Shown here in pieces: positions 31,645 to 39,456 of a stretch of 43,640 nt of DNA. Numbering within the stretch: the stretch's first letter is position 1; each line of letters opens with the position of its first letter. The notes beneath the pieces were generated by a model that did not search any database, was not told the origin of the DNA, and saw nothing but the letters and a program-made list of their open reading frames with translations. Source of the stretch: Muribaculaceae bacterium Zag1 (lineage in GTDB: Bacteria; Bacteroidota; Bacteroidia; Bacteroidales; Muribaculaceae); NCBI GenBank assembly GCA_002633115.1, contig NWBJ01000062.1, positions 1 to 43,640 on the forward strand. Reading direction: 5' to 3'. The position numbers and the translations under genes were made by a program.

Positions 31645-33603
31645 TTAGCGAGGAGGCTGGATTTCGTCAATCTCTTTCAGCCAGAGGGTCACAGCGGCAT
31701 CGCTCGGCATGCGCCAGTCGCCGCGAGGCGAGAGGCAAACCGAACCAACCTTTGGCCCGTCGGGCAGGCAGGAGCGCTTGAATTGCTGGGCGAAGAATCG
31801 GCGATAGAATACCCGCAGCCATTTCAGTATTGTCTTGGCATCGAATTGGTCCTCAAAAGCTTTGACCGCCAAGTAATATACTCGCGCCGGGGAGAATCCG
31901 TAGCGCAGCATATAATAGAGGAAGAAATCATGCAATTCGTAAGGACCTACCAGGTCTTCGGTCTTCTGGGTGATGTTGCCCTTCTCATCGGCCGGAATCA
32001 ATTCGGGACTTATAGGCGTGTCGATGATATCGAGCAGGGTGTGTCGGCAATTTTCATCCTGGGTCTCGGTGGCGAAATAGCGCACCAGATGTTTTACCAG
32101 GGTCTTTGGAACCCCGGCGTTTACGCCGTACATCGACATGTGGTCGCCATTGTAGGTTGCCCAACCGAGAGCCAGTTCCGATAGGTCGCCCGTGCCGAGC
32201 ACGATGCCTCCAACCTGGTTGGCGACATCCATCAAGATTTGGGTGCGCTCGCGAGCCTGGGAGTTTTCGTAAGTCACATCCTTGACTGCTGGATCATGGT
32301 CGATGTCGATGAAATGCCGCTCCACAGCCTTGCTGATTGATATTTCTCGCGAAGTCACTCCGAGTTCTTCCATCAGTCGGGTAGCATTGCCCTTGGTGCG
32401 CTTAGTGGTACCGAATCCGGGCATGGTGATGCCAATAATGCCCTTGCGATCGAGGCCCAAGCGGTCATAAGCCTTGCAAGCCACAAGCAAGGCGAGAGTG
32501 GAATCTAGTCCGCCTGAAATGCCTACAACCAGTGTCTTGCATTTTATGAAGTCGAGGCGCCGAGCCAATCCGGCCGCCTGTATGTTGATAATCTCATCGC
32601 ATCTCTCGGCCATAGCAGCATCTGTCGGGGGAACAAATGGCTGCGGGTCGATGCGGCGCATCAGTTCGGGGGCGCCCTTGCGTTTCTGCTGCTCGGTGAG
32701 GCTTGCCATGATCAGATAGTCGCCATGCAGGTTGCGGCGAGCGCAGTCGGCAAAGGTGCCATTGTGCATGCGGTCGCGCTCGATGGCATAGACATCGATG
32801 TCGGCAATCACATATTGCGGATGGTTTTGCCAGCGCTTGTTAGCCTCAAGCATGGTGCCGTTTTCAGCGATGAATGCCTTGCCATCAAATACCAAGTCAG
32901 TAGATGATTCGCCATAACCAGCTGAGGAATAGACATATCCGGCAATGCAGCGAGCCGACTGCTGCAGGATCAGGCTGCGCAGATACTGGTATTTGCCAAT
33001 CAGATCGTCTGAGGCCGAAAGATTGACTATCACTTGTGCCCCGGCCATAGCCAGATTGCAGCTTGGCGGAATCGGCGCCCATAGGTCCTCGCATATCTCG
33101 ATGCCGACCTTCACGCCATCGATTTCGGCCATGGAGTCGGTCGAGAGGAACCCCGGTCCGTCTTGCAGATTGATAGTCTCTTCACGGTCGGCAGCGCTGT
33201 TCCACCAGCGCTTCTCATAAAATTCGTTGTAATTAGGCACATACGTCTTTGGCACAATTGCCAAGATGCTGCCGCCGCATATCATCACCGCACAGTTGTA
33301 GAGGGCTCCATCGCAATATAGCGGAGCACCGACAACAAAGGCTGGCCAATGCTCGTTCTTTGAATATTCGACCAATTTGTCAATCTGAGCGCGAGCACTC
33401 TTGAGCAATGCTTGATTGTGGAATAGGTCGGCGCATGTGTAGGCTGTGATACACATCTCAGGGAAAACAGCCAATTGCACGCCTTGCTTTGCCACCTGGT
33501 CGAGCATGTCAACAATGGCACGTCGGTTGCCCTCGCAATCGGCCACCTCCACTCTCGGCACACACGCCGCTACTCTAAAAAAACCGCTGTCTCTTCTATC
33601 CAT
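31645..33603 (-). CDS. nadE: Glutamine-dependent NAD+ synthetase
   Basis: A 652-residue two-domain enzyme that makes NAD+ from deamido-NAD+, ATP and glutamine. The N-terminal nitrilase-type glutaminase domain has the catalytic triad Glu49 (FPEM), Lys119 (VPKTY) and Cys171 (IEICEDLW). The C-terminal synthetase domain carries the pyrophosphatase loop SGGLDS (363-368) and GTGDLSELALGWATYNGDH. Length fits the long, ammonia-channelling form. A promoter core reading TAATTTTG lies at 33647-33640 on this strand, about 37 bases ahead of the start. It is followed by the nuclease gene. Confidence 0.97.
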   Translation of the reverse strand: MDRRDSGFFRVAACVPRVEVADCEGNRRAIVDMLDQVAKQGVQLAVFPEMCITAYTCADLFHNQALLKSARAQIDKLVEYSKNEHWPAFVVGAPLYCDGALYNCAVMICGGSILAIVPKTYVPNYNEFYEKRWWNSAADREETINLQDGPGFLSTDSMAEIDGVKVGIEICEDLWAPIPPSCNLAMAGAQVIVNLSASDDLIGKYQYLRSLILQQSARCIAGYVYSSAGYGESSTDLVFDGKAFIAENGTMLEANKRWQNHPQYVIADIDVYAIERDRMHNGTFADCARRNLHGDYLIMASLTEQQKRKGAPELMRRIDPQPFVPPTDAAMAERCDEIINIQAAGLARRLDFIKCKTLVVGISGGLDSTLALLVACKAYDRLGLDRKGIIGITMPGFGTTKRTKGNATRLMEELGVTSREISISKAVERHFIDIDHDPAVKDVTYENSQARERTQILMDVANQVGGIVLGTGDLSELALGWATYNGDHMSMYGVNAGVPKTLVKHLVRYFATETQDENCRHTLLDIIDTPISPELIPADEKGNITQKTEDLVGPYELHDFFLYYMLRYGFSPARVYYLAVKAFEDQFDAKTILKWLRVFYRRFFAQQFKRSCLPDGPKVGSVCLSPRGDWRMPSDAAVTLWLKEIDEIQPPR

Positions 33604-33639
33604 TTTCAGATTTTTGGGTTCTTGCTATTTTTTGGATGT

Positions 33640-33647
33640 CAAAATTA
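33640..33647 (-). promoter_or_regulatory. Candidate nadE promoter core
   Basis: The minus strand reads TAATTTTG here, with the nadE ATG 36 bases further on. No TTG is found at the ideal -33 distance. Confidence 0.45.
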
Positions 33648-33690
33648 GCAATAATTTTTGACATATTCTCTCTCAATTCTCAGAAATTTC

Positions 33691-34638
33691 TTATTTGGCT
33701 GGTTTTGGCGCTTGGGGCTGGGCAGTCGCCGGAGCCTTAGGCTTGCGGCGTTCGGCTATCTCCATCAGGTAGATTGAGGCTACGATCAGGATGAAGGAGA
33801 AGACTTGCCACCAGCTGAACACATCCTGCTTGAGGATGTAGCTCGCCACGGCTGTGATAATCAGGTTGAGGTAGCCGTAGACGGCAACCACCGTGGCCTT
33901 GAGGTATTTGACTGCCGCATAGAAAAATATGTAGCCCAGAGTCGTAGAGCAAAGCAGCACGAAATACAGCACCAGCATCGGGTCGGAGAATAGACCGGTG
34001 CGCCATATCGGCATATCCAGACCCCAGATGCATACCATTATTATTGATGGGATGGCTGCGCCGAGAAACACCCATTTGAGTGTGGCCATCGGCTTGGCGT
34101 TTTGCAATGCCCTGTGCGACCATACGATGTAGATGCTGAACAGGATTGAGGCCAGCAGGGCGAAGAGGTCGCCCTTGACCGGGTCGGTAGCTTGGCCATG
34201 GCTATGCTCAAAGAATATGCAGAGCGAGGCTCCGGCAAGCCCTAAAGCCAAGCCTCCGTATTTCATCCAAGTCCCTTTCTCTCCAAGAAATATAATCGAC
34301 ATCACGAAAACCCACACCGGATCGATATTCATAATCAGCGTCACCGGGATTGGCGAGGTGTAGGTGAGGGCCAAGTTGAGCACCACTATGTAGAAAAAGA
34401 ACACGAAGCATCCGAGACTCAGCAGCGACAGTTTTTGCTTGGTGGTGAATTTCTGTCGCGCCCCCTCGTAGAATATCGAGATGGTCCAGAACGAGAACGC
34501 GCCCCACAGGATGCGCAGCGCGGCCAAGCCGCGAGCATCGACATAGCGAGGTTGGAGATATCGGATACAGTTGTAGTCTAAGCCGTAGGTCAGCTTAGAA
34601 GCGAGCATGTTGAGGTTTCCCTTGAGCAGATTTCCCAT
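33691..34638 (-). CDS. EamA/DMT family transporter
   Basis: A 315-residue inner-membrane protein with about ten hydrophobic segments in two EamA repeats (first about 45-135, second about 160-290), the build of drug/metabolite transporters. Recognisable segments are LALTYTSPIPVTLIMNIDPVWV at the end of the first repeat and YFVLLCSTTLGYIFFYAAVKYLKATVVAVYGYLNLIITAV in the second (two adjacent stretches). The C-terminal tail is a Pro/Ala/Lys stretch facing the cytosol. The substrate is unknown; the family exports amino acids and small metabolites. It is divergent from glycerate kinase. Confidence 0.88.
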   Translation of the reverse strand: MGNLLKGNLNMLASKLTYGLDYNCIRYLQPRYVDARGLAALRILWGAFSFWTISIFYEGARQKFTTKQKLSLLSLGCFVFFFYIVVLNLALTYTSPIPVTLIMNIDPVWVFVMSIIFLGEKGTWMKYGGLALGLAGASLCIFFEHSHGQATDPVKGDLFALLASILFSIYIVWSHRALQNAKPMATLKWVFLGAAIPSIIMVCIWGLDMPIWRTGLFSDPMLVLYFVLLCSTTLGYIFFYAAVKYLKATVVAVYGYLNLIITAVASYILKQDVFSWWQVFSFILIVASIYLMEIAERRKPKAPATAQPQAPKPAK

Positions 34639-34750
34639 AATTCTATAACGTAGTTGTTACCCAATTAAAACATTTTCACCATGTATATAGTTGATTTTTT
34701 GAACAATTTCCCCTCCTCCCTCCTTATCTTTTAAACATCCTCCCAGTTAT

Positions 34751-34785
34751 TTTTCACTTTTCATTTTTCACTTTTCATTTTAAAT
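34751..34785. repeat. Family A heptamers upstream of glycerate kinase
   Basis: TTTTCAC and TTTTCAT alternate twice, then a degenerate TTTAAAT, in 7-base register from 34751 to 34785, four bases before the ATG at 34790. Confidence 0.75.
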
Positions 34786-34789
34786 TATC

Positions 34790-35770
34790 ATGATTCTCGT
34801 AGCTCCTGACAAATTCAAAGGCACTCTCTCCGCTCGACAAGCAGCCAACATCATTGCCGAAGCCTTTCCTCCTGGCACTTGCGTCAAGGCTCCAATGGCC
34901 GATGGCGGCGAGGGCACTGCATCAATCATCGCTTCTAATTGGGGTTGGCAGGTCAGAGACGGATACTATGTCGACCGCAAAGAACGCACAGCCGTCATAG
35001 ACAGTAGCGCCGTAATTGGCTTACCCAAGTGCGTAGAGTGCCGCGACATACTGCGCGCCTCTTCGGCTCCGCTCGGAATCAAGGTGAGGGAGATTCTTAA
35101 GGGAGGCTGCGAAAAGGTGATAATCGGCATCGGGGGCACGGGATGCTGCGACGGAGGCTTGGGATTTCTGCAAGGGCTCGGCATTGACAAATACCGCACC
35201 TATCAGGACAAGATTCTTGGTCTGAGCGATGTGGCTGTGCCATTGGTACCGGGCCGCGATGTGCCTGACTCTAAATTGTTGGACACTCCATCGGCGCTGA
35301 TGTTTGCGCCGCAAAAGGGAGCCACTGCGCTTGATCTGCCGTTGCTGTATCGCCGCTTGCTGTTGGTGCAACAAGAATACGGGCACGGACGAACCTCTCC
35401 TTTTGATGGGGCGGGAGGCGGACTTGGTTTTGCCATCGCTTCGGTAATAGGAGCGGAGTGCGTACCGGGCGCGCAATATGTGATTGAGAATTATGACATA
35501 AAATGGGATGACATTGATTTCGTGATCACTGGCGAGGGCCGCATCGACGACCAGACCCTACAAGGCAAGGTGGTAGATACCGTGGCCCGCGCAGCAGCCG
35601 AACATGGAGTGCCATGCATCGCCATCGGCGGAACGGTCCAACCGGGATTCTCATCCCCACTCTATGCCACCATAGCCGCCGACCAATTCTTCCCCGACAT
35701 GGAATTAGACGCAGACACGGCTGCCCATCGCCTCAGCGCAGCAGCAGCCAGCATCAGAAACGAATTATAA
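34790..35770 (+). CDS. glxK: Glycerate kinase (type 2 family)
   Basis: A 326-residue kinase phosphorylating D-glycerate to 2- or 3-phosphoglycerate. Seen: APDKFKGTLSARQAANII at the N-terminus, APMADGGEGT, IIGIGGTGCCDGG, FAPQKGA, GAGGGLGFA, and VITGEGRIDDQTLQGK, all hallmarks of the GarK/GlxK family. It is clearly shorter than E. coli GlxK (about 380), with the substrate-domain segment between ADGGEGT and GIGG compact. Glycerate can come from glyoxylate or serine breakdown; a tie to the oxalate cluster 9 kb away is not shown. Heptamer repeats flank it on both sides. Confidence 0.88.
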   Translation: MILVAPDKFKGTLSARQAANIIAEAFPPGTCVKAPMADGGEGTASIIASNWGWQVRDGYYVDRKERTAVIDSSAVIGLPKCVECRDILRASSAPLGIKVREILKGGCEKVIIGIGGTGCCDGGLGFLQGLGIDKYRTYQDKILGLSDVAVPLVPGRDVPDSKLLDTPSALMFAPQKGATALDLPLLYRRLLLVQQEYGHGRTSPFDGAGGGLGFAIASVIGAECVPGAQYVIENYDIKWDDIDFVITGEGRIDDQTLQGKVVDTVARAAAEHGVPCIAIGGTVQPGFSSPLYATIAADQFFPDMELDADTAAHRLSAAAASIRNEL

Positions 35771-35872
35771 TGAAAAATGAAAAATGAAAAATGAAAAATC
35801 CCGTTAGCGAGGACTTTTCATTCTTCATTTTTCATTCTTCATTTTTCATTCTTCATTTTTCATTCTTCATTT
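35768..35872. repeat. Family A heptamers as inverted arms between convergent genes
   Basis: AAAATGA units (35774-35794 and beyond) and complementary TTCATTC/TTCATTT units (to 35872) flank a short unique core containing CCCGTTAGCGAGGA. The arms can pair, forming a long A/T-rich hairpin that may terminate both convergent genes. Confidence 0.82.
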
Positions 35873-36413
35873 ATTGGTCGAGTGGGTTTGGTTCATCGGG
35901 ATGGGTGTACCAGCGGGAGTAAAGCAGATAGTTGTGAGCTATCTTTTGGTTGATTTCCTTACTTTGCTCTGGGTTGACCATCTTGACGAATTTGGCTGGT
36001 GCTCCAGCCCACAATTCGTTGGGACCAATCTTGGTGCGTGACAGCACCACCGAACCGGCAGCCACCAGAGCTCCCTCGCCCACCTCGGCATCGTCCATTA
36101 CCACGGCTCCCATGCCGATTAGGGCATAGTCATGTATCTTGGCTCCGTGGATGGTCACATTGTGGCCTATCGAGACATCATTGCCAATCTCGATGGTCGA
36201 TTTCTTAAACAGGGTGTGCAGCACCGAGCCATCCTGGATATTCACTCGGTCGCCAATCTTGATCCAGTTTACATCGCCACGGAGCACCGTATTGAACCAT
36301 ACGCTGCACTCCTCGCCGATGACTACATCGCCAACCACTGTGGCGTTTTCTGCCAGGAAAGTATCCTTTCCGATCACGGGTGTCTTGCCTCTCAGAGGCA
36401 TTATCAATGCCAT
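35871..36413 (-). CDS. Gamma-carbonic anhydrase-like hexapeptide protein
   Basis: A 180-residue left-handed beta-helix protein built of hexapeptide repeats. Zinc-ligand-type histidines appear in the pattern LHTLFKK, SIGHNVTIHGAKIHD, and the family element GMGAVVMDDAEVG follows. This matches the YrdA/PaaY/gamma-CA group; bacterial members may hydrate CO2, though activity is often undetectable. With PFOR and oxalate decarboxylation releasing CO2 in the same organism, a CO2/bicarbonate role is possible but not shown. Family C heptamers lie just upstream of its start. Confidence 0.92.
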   Translation of the reverse strand: MALIMPLRGKTPVIGKDTFLAENATVVGDVVIGEECSVWFNTVLRGDVNWIKIGDRVNIQDGSVLHTLFKKSTIEIGNDVSIGHNVTIHGAKIHDYALIGMGAVVMDDAEVGEGALVAAGSVVLSRTKIGPNELWAGAPAKFVKMVNPEQSKEINQKIAHNYLLYSRWYTHPDEPNPLDQ

Positions 36414-36422
36414 AATTCTATG

Positions 36423-36450
36423 TTTTTAGTCCTTGGCTTTTAGCTTTTAG
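36423..36450. repeat. Family C heptamers upstream of the gamma-CA gene
   Basis: On the minus strand the units CTAAAAG, CTAAAAG, CCAAGGA and CTAAAAA run in 7-base register to 9 bases before the start codon at 36413. Confidence 0.7.
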
Positions 36451-36477
36451 AAAAATTACCCAGCCTTGAGCCTCGCT

Positions 36478-36498
36478 ATTACTTATTACTTATTACTT
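36478..36498. repeat. Family B heptamers at the pepP stop codon
   Basis: Three exact copies of ATTACTT; the pepP stop codon (36493-36495 on the minus strand) lies within the last unit. Confidence 0.75.
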
Positions 36499-38277
36499 GT
36501 TAATTGGGGCGGTTTTGGCCTCGAGCCATGCGCGCTCGGCATCGTTGAGGAGGGGCGATACGCGACGATAGACCTCGGCGTGGTAATCATTGACCCACTT
36601 GATTTCGTCATCGCTCATGATCTCGGTCTCAAACAGCTCGCGGTCAAATGGGAAGAGGGTCAAGGTCTCAAATTTGAGGAATTCACCAAATTCTGTAGTC
36701 ATGGCCTTGACGGTCAGCACCAGGTTCTCGCAGCGCACACCGTGGATATTCTCGCGATAGAGTCCCGGTTCGTTGCTGGTGATCATGCCCTCCATCAATG
36801 GAATCGGTGTATTGTTGAGGCGTATGGTCTGCGGCCCCTCATGCACATTCAGGAAATGTCCTACGCCATGGCCGGTGCCGTGGAGGTAAGCCAGTCCTTC
36901 TTTCCAGAGGAATTGGCGAGCCAGCACGTCGAGCTGGGCACCGCGAGTGTCAACTGGGAATACTGCATCGCCGAGGGCGATGTGGCCCTTCATCACCAGG
37001 GTGAAGTCATGCTTCTCTTGCTGGGTCGGCGTGCCGAGCGCCACGGTGCGTGTGATGTCGGTGGTGCCATCGAGGTATTGGGCCCCTGAGTCAACCAGCA
37101 ACAGGCCGTTGGGCTCGAGCGTAGCATCGGTCTCTACTGTAGGCTCGTAATGCACGATCGCTCCGTGAGGACCGTAACCGATGATGCTGCCAAAACTCTC
37201 GTCAAAGAAATTCTTCATCTCGCTGCGGTATTTCACCAGCAGGCGGTCTACATCGAGTTCGGTGATCTTCTCGCCTTTGGCCAGGGCATCCTCAATGGCC
37301 ATGAAGGCGCGCACCAGTGCGGCTCCGTCGCGCTCCATAGCAGCGCGGATGCCGGCGATCTGGGTCTCATTCTTCACGCCCTTGGGCACTGCCACGGCCG
37401 ATGCGCCCATCACTGCGCGGTCGCCGAGGGCCTCGGTCAGGGTAGTCGAGGTGCGAGCTTCCTCAATCAACACTTTCTTATCGGGGAGCTGGGCGATGAA
37501 TTCTTTGACCTTGGCGTAGGGATATACATCAACGCCTTGCGATTTCAGGTACTCTGCTACCTCAGGGGTGATTTTGTCTTCATCAACGAGCAGGGTGCTT
37601 CCCTCTGGAGCGACATATAGGTATGATGTAGTCACGGGATTGTACTTGACATCCTTGCACCTTATATTAAGGGCCCAGGCAATCTCGTCGAGCGGCGAGA
37701 TGAAGGCAGCCTCAGCATCCTGGCGCTTGGCGTCAGCGAGGATGCGAGCCAGTTTGCTCTTGGCGCTCTCGCCAGCGTATTCCTCGGCGTGAACGAATAC
37801 TTTGTCTTTGGGCAGCGTAGGGCGGTCAGGCCATATCTCATCGATTACGTCAAAGTCTGTGACGAATTTCAAGCCATGCTTCTCAAATGCCTTGCGCATT
37901 GCCTGGGCTTGCTGGGCCGAGAATAGCATGCCGTCTACGCCGACTTTCATTCCGGGCTTCAGATTCTGGATCAAATAGTCCTCAATCGAGGGGGTACCAG
38001 CTATGCCGTCCTTCATCATCTCGACCTCGGTGCCATCGAGTTGCTGGGCAGCTTGTATGAAATAGCGCGAGTCGGTCCAGAGCAGGGCCTTGTCGGCTGT
38101 GACGACAAGTGTACCGGCCGAACCAGTGAAACCGCTCAGCCATCGGCGCACCTGCCAGTGGTCGGCTATATATTCGCTTTGGTGGGGGTCGGTCTGGGGG
38201 ATGATCGCGGCATCCACTCCGGCAGCCTGCATCTGCTGGCGCAGCTCAGCTATGCGCTGTGAAATCTCTTGTTTCAT
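36493..38277 (-). CDS. pepP: Aminopeptidase P family protein (Xaa-Pro)
   Basis: A 594-residue cytosolic M24 metallopeptidase that removes an N-terminal residue before proline. Two creatinase-like N-terminal domains (1-310) precede the catalytic pita-bread fold. The dinuclear metal ligands are visible: Asp in LLVDSGAQYLDGTTD (two), His in HGTGHGVGHFLNVHEGP, and Glu residues in TSNEPGLY and VRCENLVL. The last ~60 residues are the C-terminal M24 extension found in the long aminopeptidase P group. A promoter core TAACTTTG lies at 38307-38300 on this strand, close to the start. It is divergent from the restriction-modification operon. Confidence 0.95.
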   Translation of the reverse strand: MKQEISQRIAELRQQMQAAGVDAAIIPQTDPHQSEYIADHWQVRRWLSGFTGSAGTLVVTADKALLWTDSRYFIQAAQQLDGTEVEMMKDGIAGTPSIEDYLIQNLKPGMKVGVDGMLFSAQQAQAMRKAFEKHGLKFVTDFDVIDEIWPDRPTLPKDKVFVHAEEYAGESAKSKLARILADAKRQDAEAAFISPLDEIAWALNIRCKDVKYNPVTTSYLYVAPEGSTLLVDEDKITPEVAEYLKSQGVDVYPYAKVKEFIAQLPDKKVLIEEARTSTTLTEALGDRAVMGASAVAVPKGVKNETQIAGIRAAMERDGAALVRAFMAIEDALAKGEKITELDVDRLLVKYRSEMKNFFDESFGSIIGYGPHGAIVHYEPTVETDATLEPNGLLLVDSGAQYLDGTTDITRTVALGTPTQQEKHDFTLVMKGHIALGDAVFPVDTRGAQLDVLARQFLWKEGLAYLHGTGHGVGHFLNVHEGPQTIRLNNTPIPLMEGMITSNEPGLYRENIHGVRCENLVLTVKAMTTEFGEFLKFETLTLFPFDRELFETEIMSDDEIKWVNDYHAEVYRRVSPLLNDAERAWLEAKTAPINK

Positions 38278-38299
38278 TATGGTATTATTTTTAATGAGG

Positions 38300-38307
38300 C
38301 AAAGTTA
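38300..38307 (-). promoter_or_regulatory. Candidate pepP promoter core
   Basis: The minus strand reads TAACTTTG here, 22 bases before the ATG at 38277. No TTG is found at the -33 distance. Confidence 0.5.
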
Positions 38308-38329
38308 AAAATTTTTTCCATAAGTTTCG

Positions 38330-38399
38330 TAACTTTGCAATAGAAATTGTACAATAACATTCAAGAATTAGACAATCTCAGAAATTTTCCGTAATTTTG
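38330..38399 (+). promoter_or_regulatory. Two promoter cores for the restriction-modification operon
   Basis: TAACTTTG at 38330-38337 and TAATTTTG at 38392-38399 both precede the first methyltransferase gene; the second lies 22 bases before its ATG. Neither has an ideal -33 TTG. Two starts could give staged or autoregulated expression. Confidence 0.5.
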
Positions 38400-38421
38400 C
38401 CTAATCTAAAAGAGACATATA

Positions 38422-39456
38422 ATGCGCCAATATACTATAATAGATTTATTCTGCGGATGTGGTGGCCTTTCCTTAGGATTTGAGAGAGCCGGCTACAATG
38501 TAGCCCTTGCCATAGACGCGTGGCAAGATGCTCTTGAGACCTATAAGCGCAACCGACATTCTGACCATACTCTTAGAGCCGACTTGACGACCCTATCACC
38601 TAAAGATGTTCTGAATAGAATCAATGACAATAAAATAGACGTAATCATCGGAGGGCCCCCATGCCAAGGTTTTTCAGTAGCAGGTAAAAGAATCGTAGAG
38701 GATGAACGAAATACTCTCTATAAATCTTTCGTAGCATTTGTAGAGTATTTTCATCCTCGAGCATTCGTAATGGAGAATGTCCCCAATATTCTATCTATGG
38801 GTAATGGGATAGTCAGGGATCAAATTCTTAGGGATTTCCAAGCTCTGGGATATACCATTAATTATAAAGTAATGATGGCCTCGGATTATGGAGTACCTCA
38901 GAATCGCAGACGAGCGGTATTCGTGGGATTAAAAACCAATGAGTTGTTTAAATTTCCTGAGCCTCTAACTACCCCTAAGGTTACTTCGTATGAGGCCCTA
39001 TCTGATTTAACTGAAGGAACACTCAGGGAAGGAGACGAATATCCTACTTCTCCCACCTCAGATTACCAAGCATTGATGCGAGAAAACTCTACAAAGGTTT
39101 ATAACCATGAGATTACTCTCCATAATCAGCAGACCAAGGATATCATTGCCTTAGTACCGGATGGAGGTAATTATAAAGATTTGCCTCAAGAGCTTCAAGA
39201 GACGCGCAGAGTGCATATCGCTTGGACTCGGTTAAACAGCCAGCGACCAAGTTTTACCATCGATTGTGGCCATCGCCACCATTTCCATTACAAATGGAAT
39301 AGAGTGCCCACAGTGAGAGAATGCGCTAGAATACAATCATTCCCAGATGATTTTATCTTCACCCAGTCTCGTACTAGCCAATATAAACAGGTGGGCAATG
39401 CAGTACCTCCTCTTATGGCCCAAGCTATCGCCACACAACTATTGAAATATCTATGA
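38422..39456 (+). CDS. DNA cytosine-C5 methyltransferase (first)
   Basis: A 344-residue type II cytosine-C5 methyltransferase. Motif I DLFCGCGGLSLGFERAG binds SAM; motif IV GGPPCQGFS has catalytic Cys81; motif VI is ENV (118-120); motif VIII is QNRRRAVFVG; motif IX is RECARIQSFPDDF; motif X is QVGNAVPP. The target-recognition domain, between VIII and IX (about 180-285), contains SDYQALMREN and DGGNYKDLP. The recognition site cannot be deduced. Its stop overlaps the nuclease gene start (ATGA at 39453-39456). Base composition is visibly more AT-rich than the neighbouring core genes, in line with horizontal acquisition. Confidence 0.95.
   Translation: MRQYTIIDLFCGCGGLSLGFERAGYNVALAIDAWQDALETYKRNRHSDHTLRADLTTLSPKDVLNRINDNKIDVIIGGPPCQGFSVAGKRIVEDERNTLYKSFVAFVEYFHPRAFVMENVPNILSMGNGIVRDQILRDFQALGYTINYKVMMASDYGVPQNRRRAVFVGLKTNELFKFPEPLTTPKVTSYEALSDLTEGTLREGDEYPTSPTSDYQALMRENSTKVYNHEITLHNQQTKDIIALVPDGGNYKDLPQELQETRRVHIAWTRLNSQRPSFTIDCGHRHHFHYKWNRVPTVRECARIQSFPDDFIFTQSRTSQYKQVGNAVPPLMAQAIATQLLKYL

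Noticed and set aside
31462-32184. 240-codon + strand frame opposite nuclease and nadE
   Set aside because: Both genes underneath have intact catalytic motifs; this frame shows no recognisable features.
18000-35770. Glycerate kinase as part of the oxalate pathway
   Set aside because: No glyoxylate carboligase, tartronate semialdehyde reductase or oxalyl-CoA reductase is in the window, and 9 kb of unrelated genes lie between.
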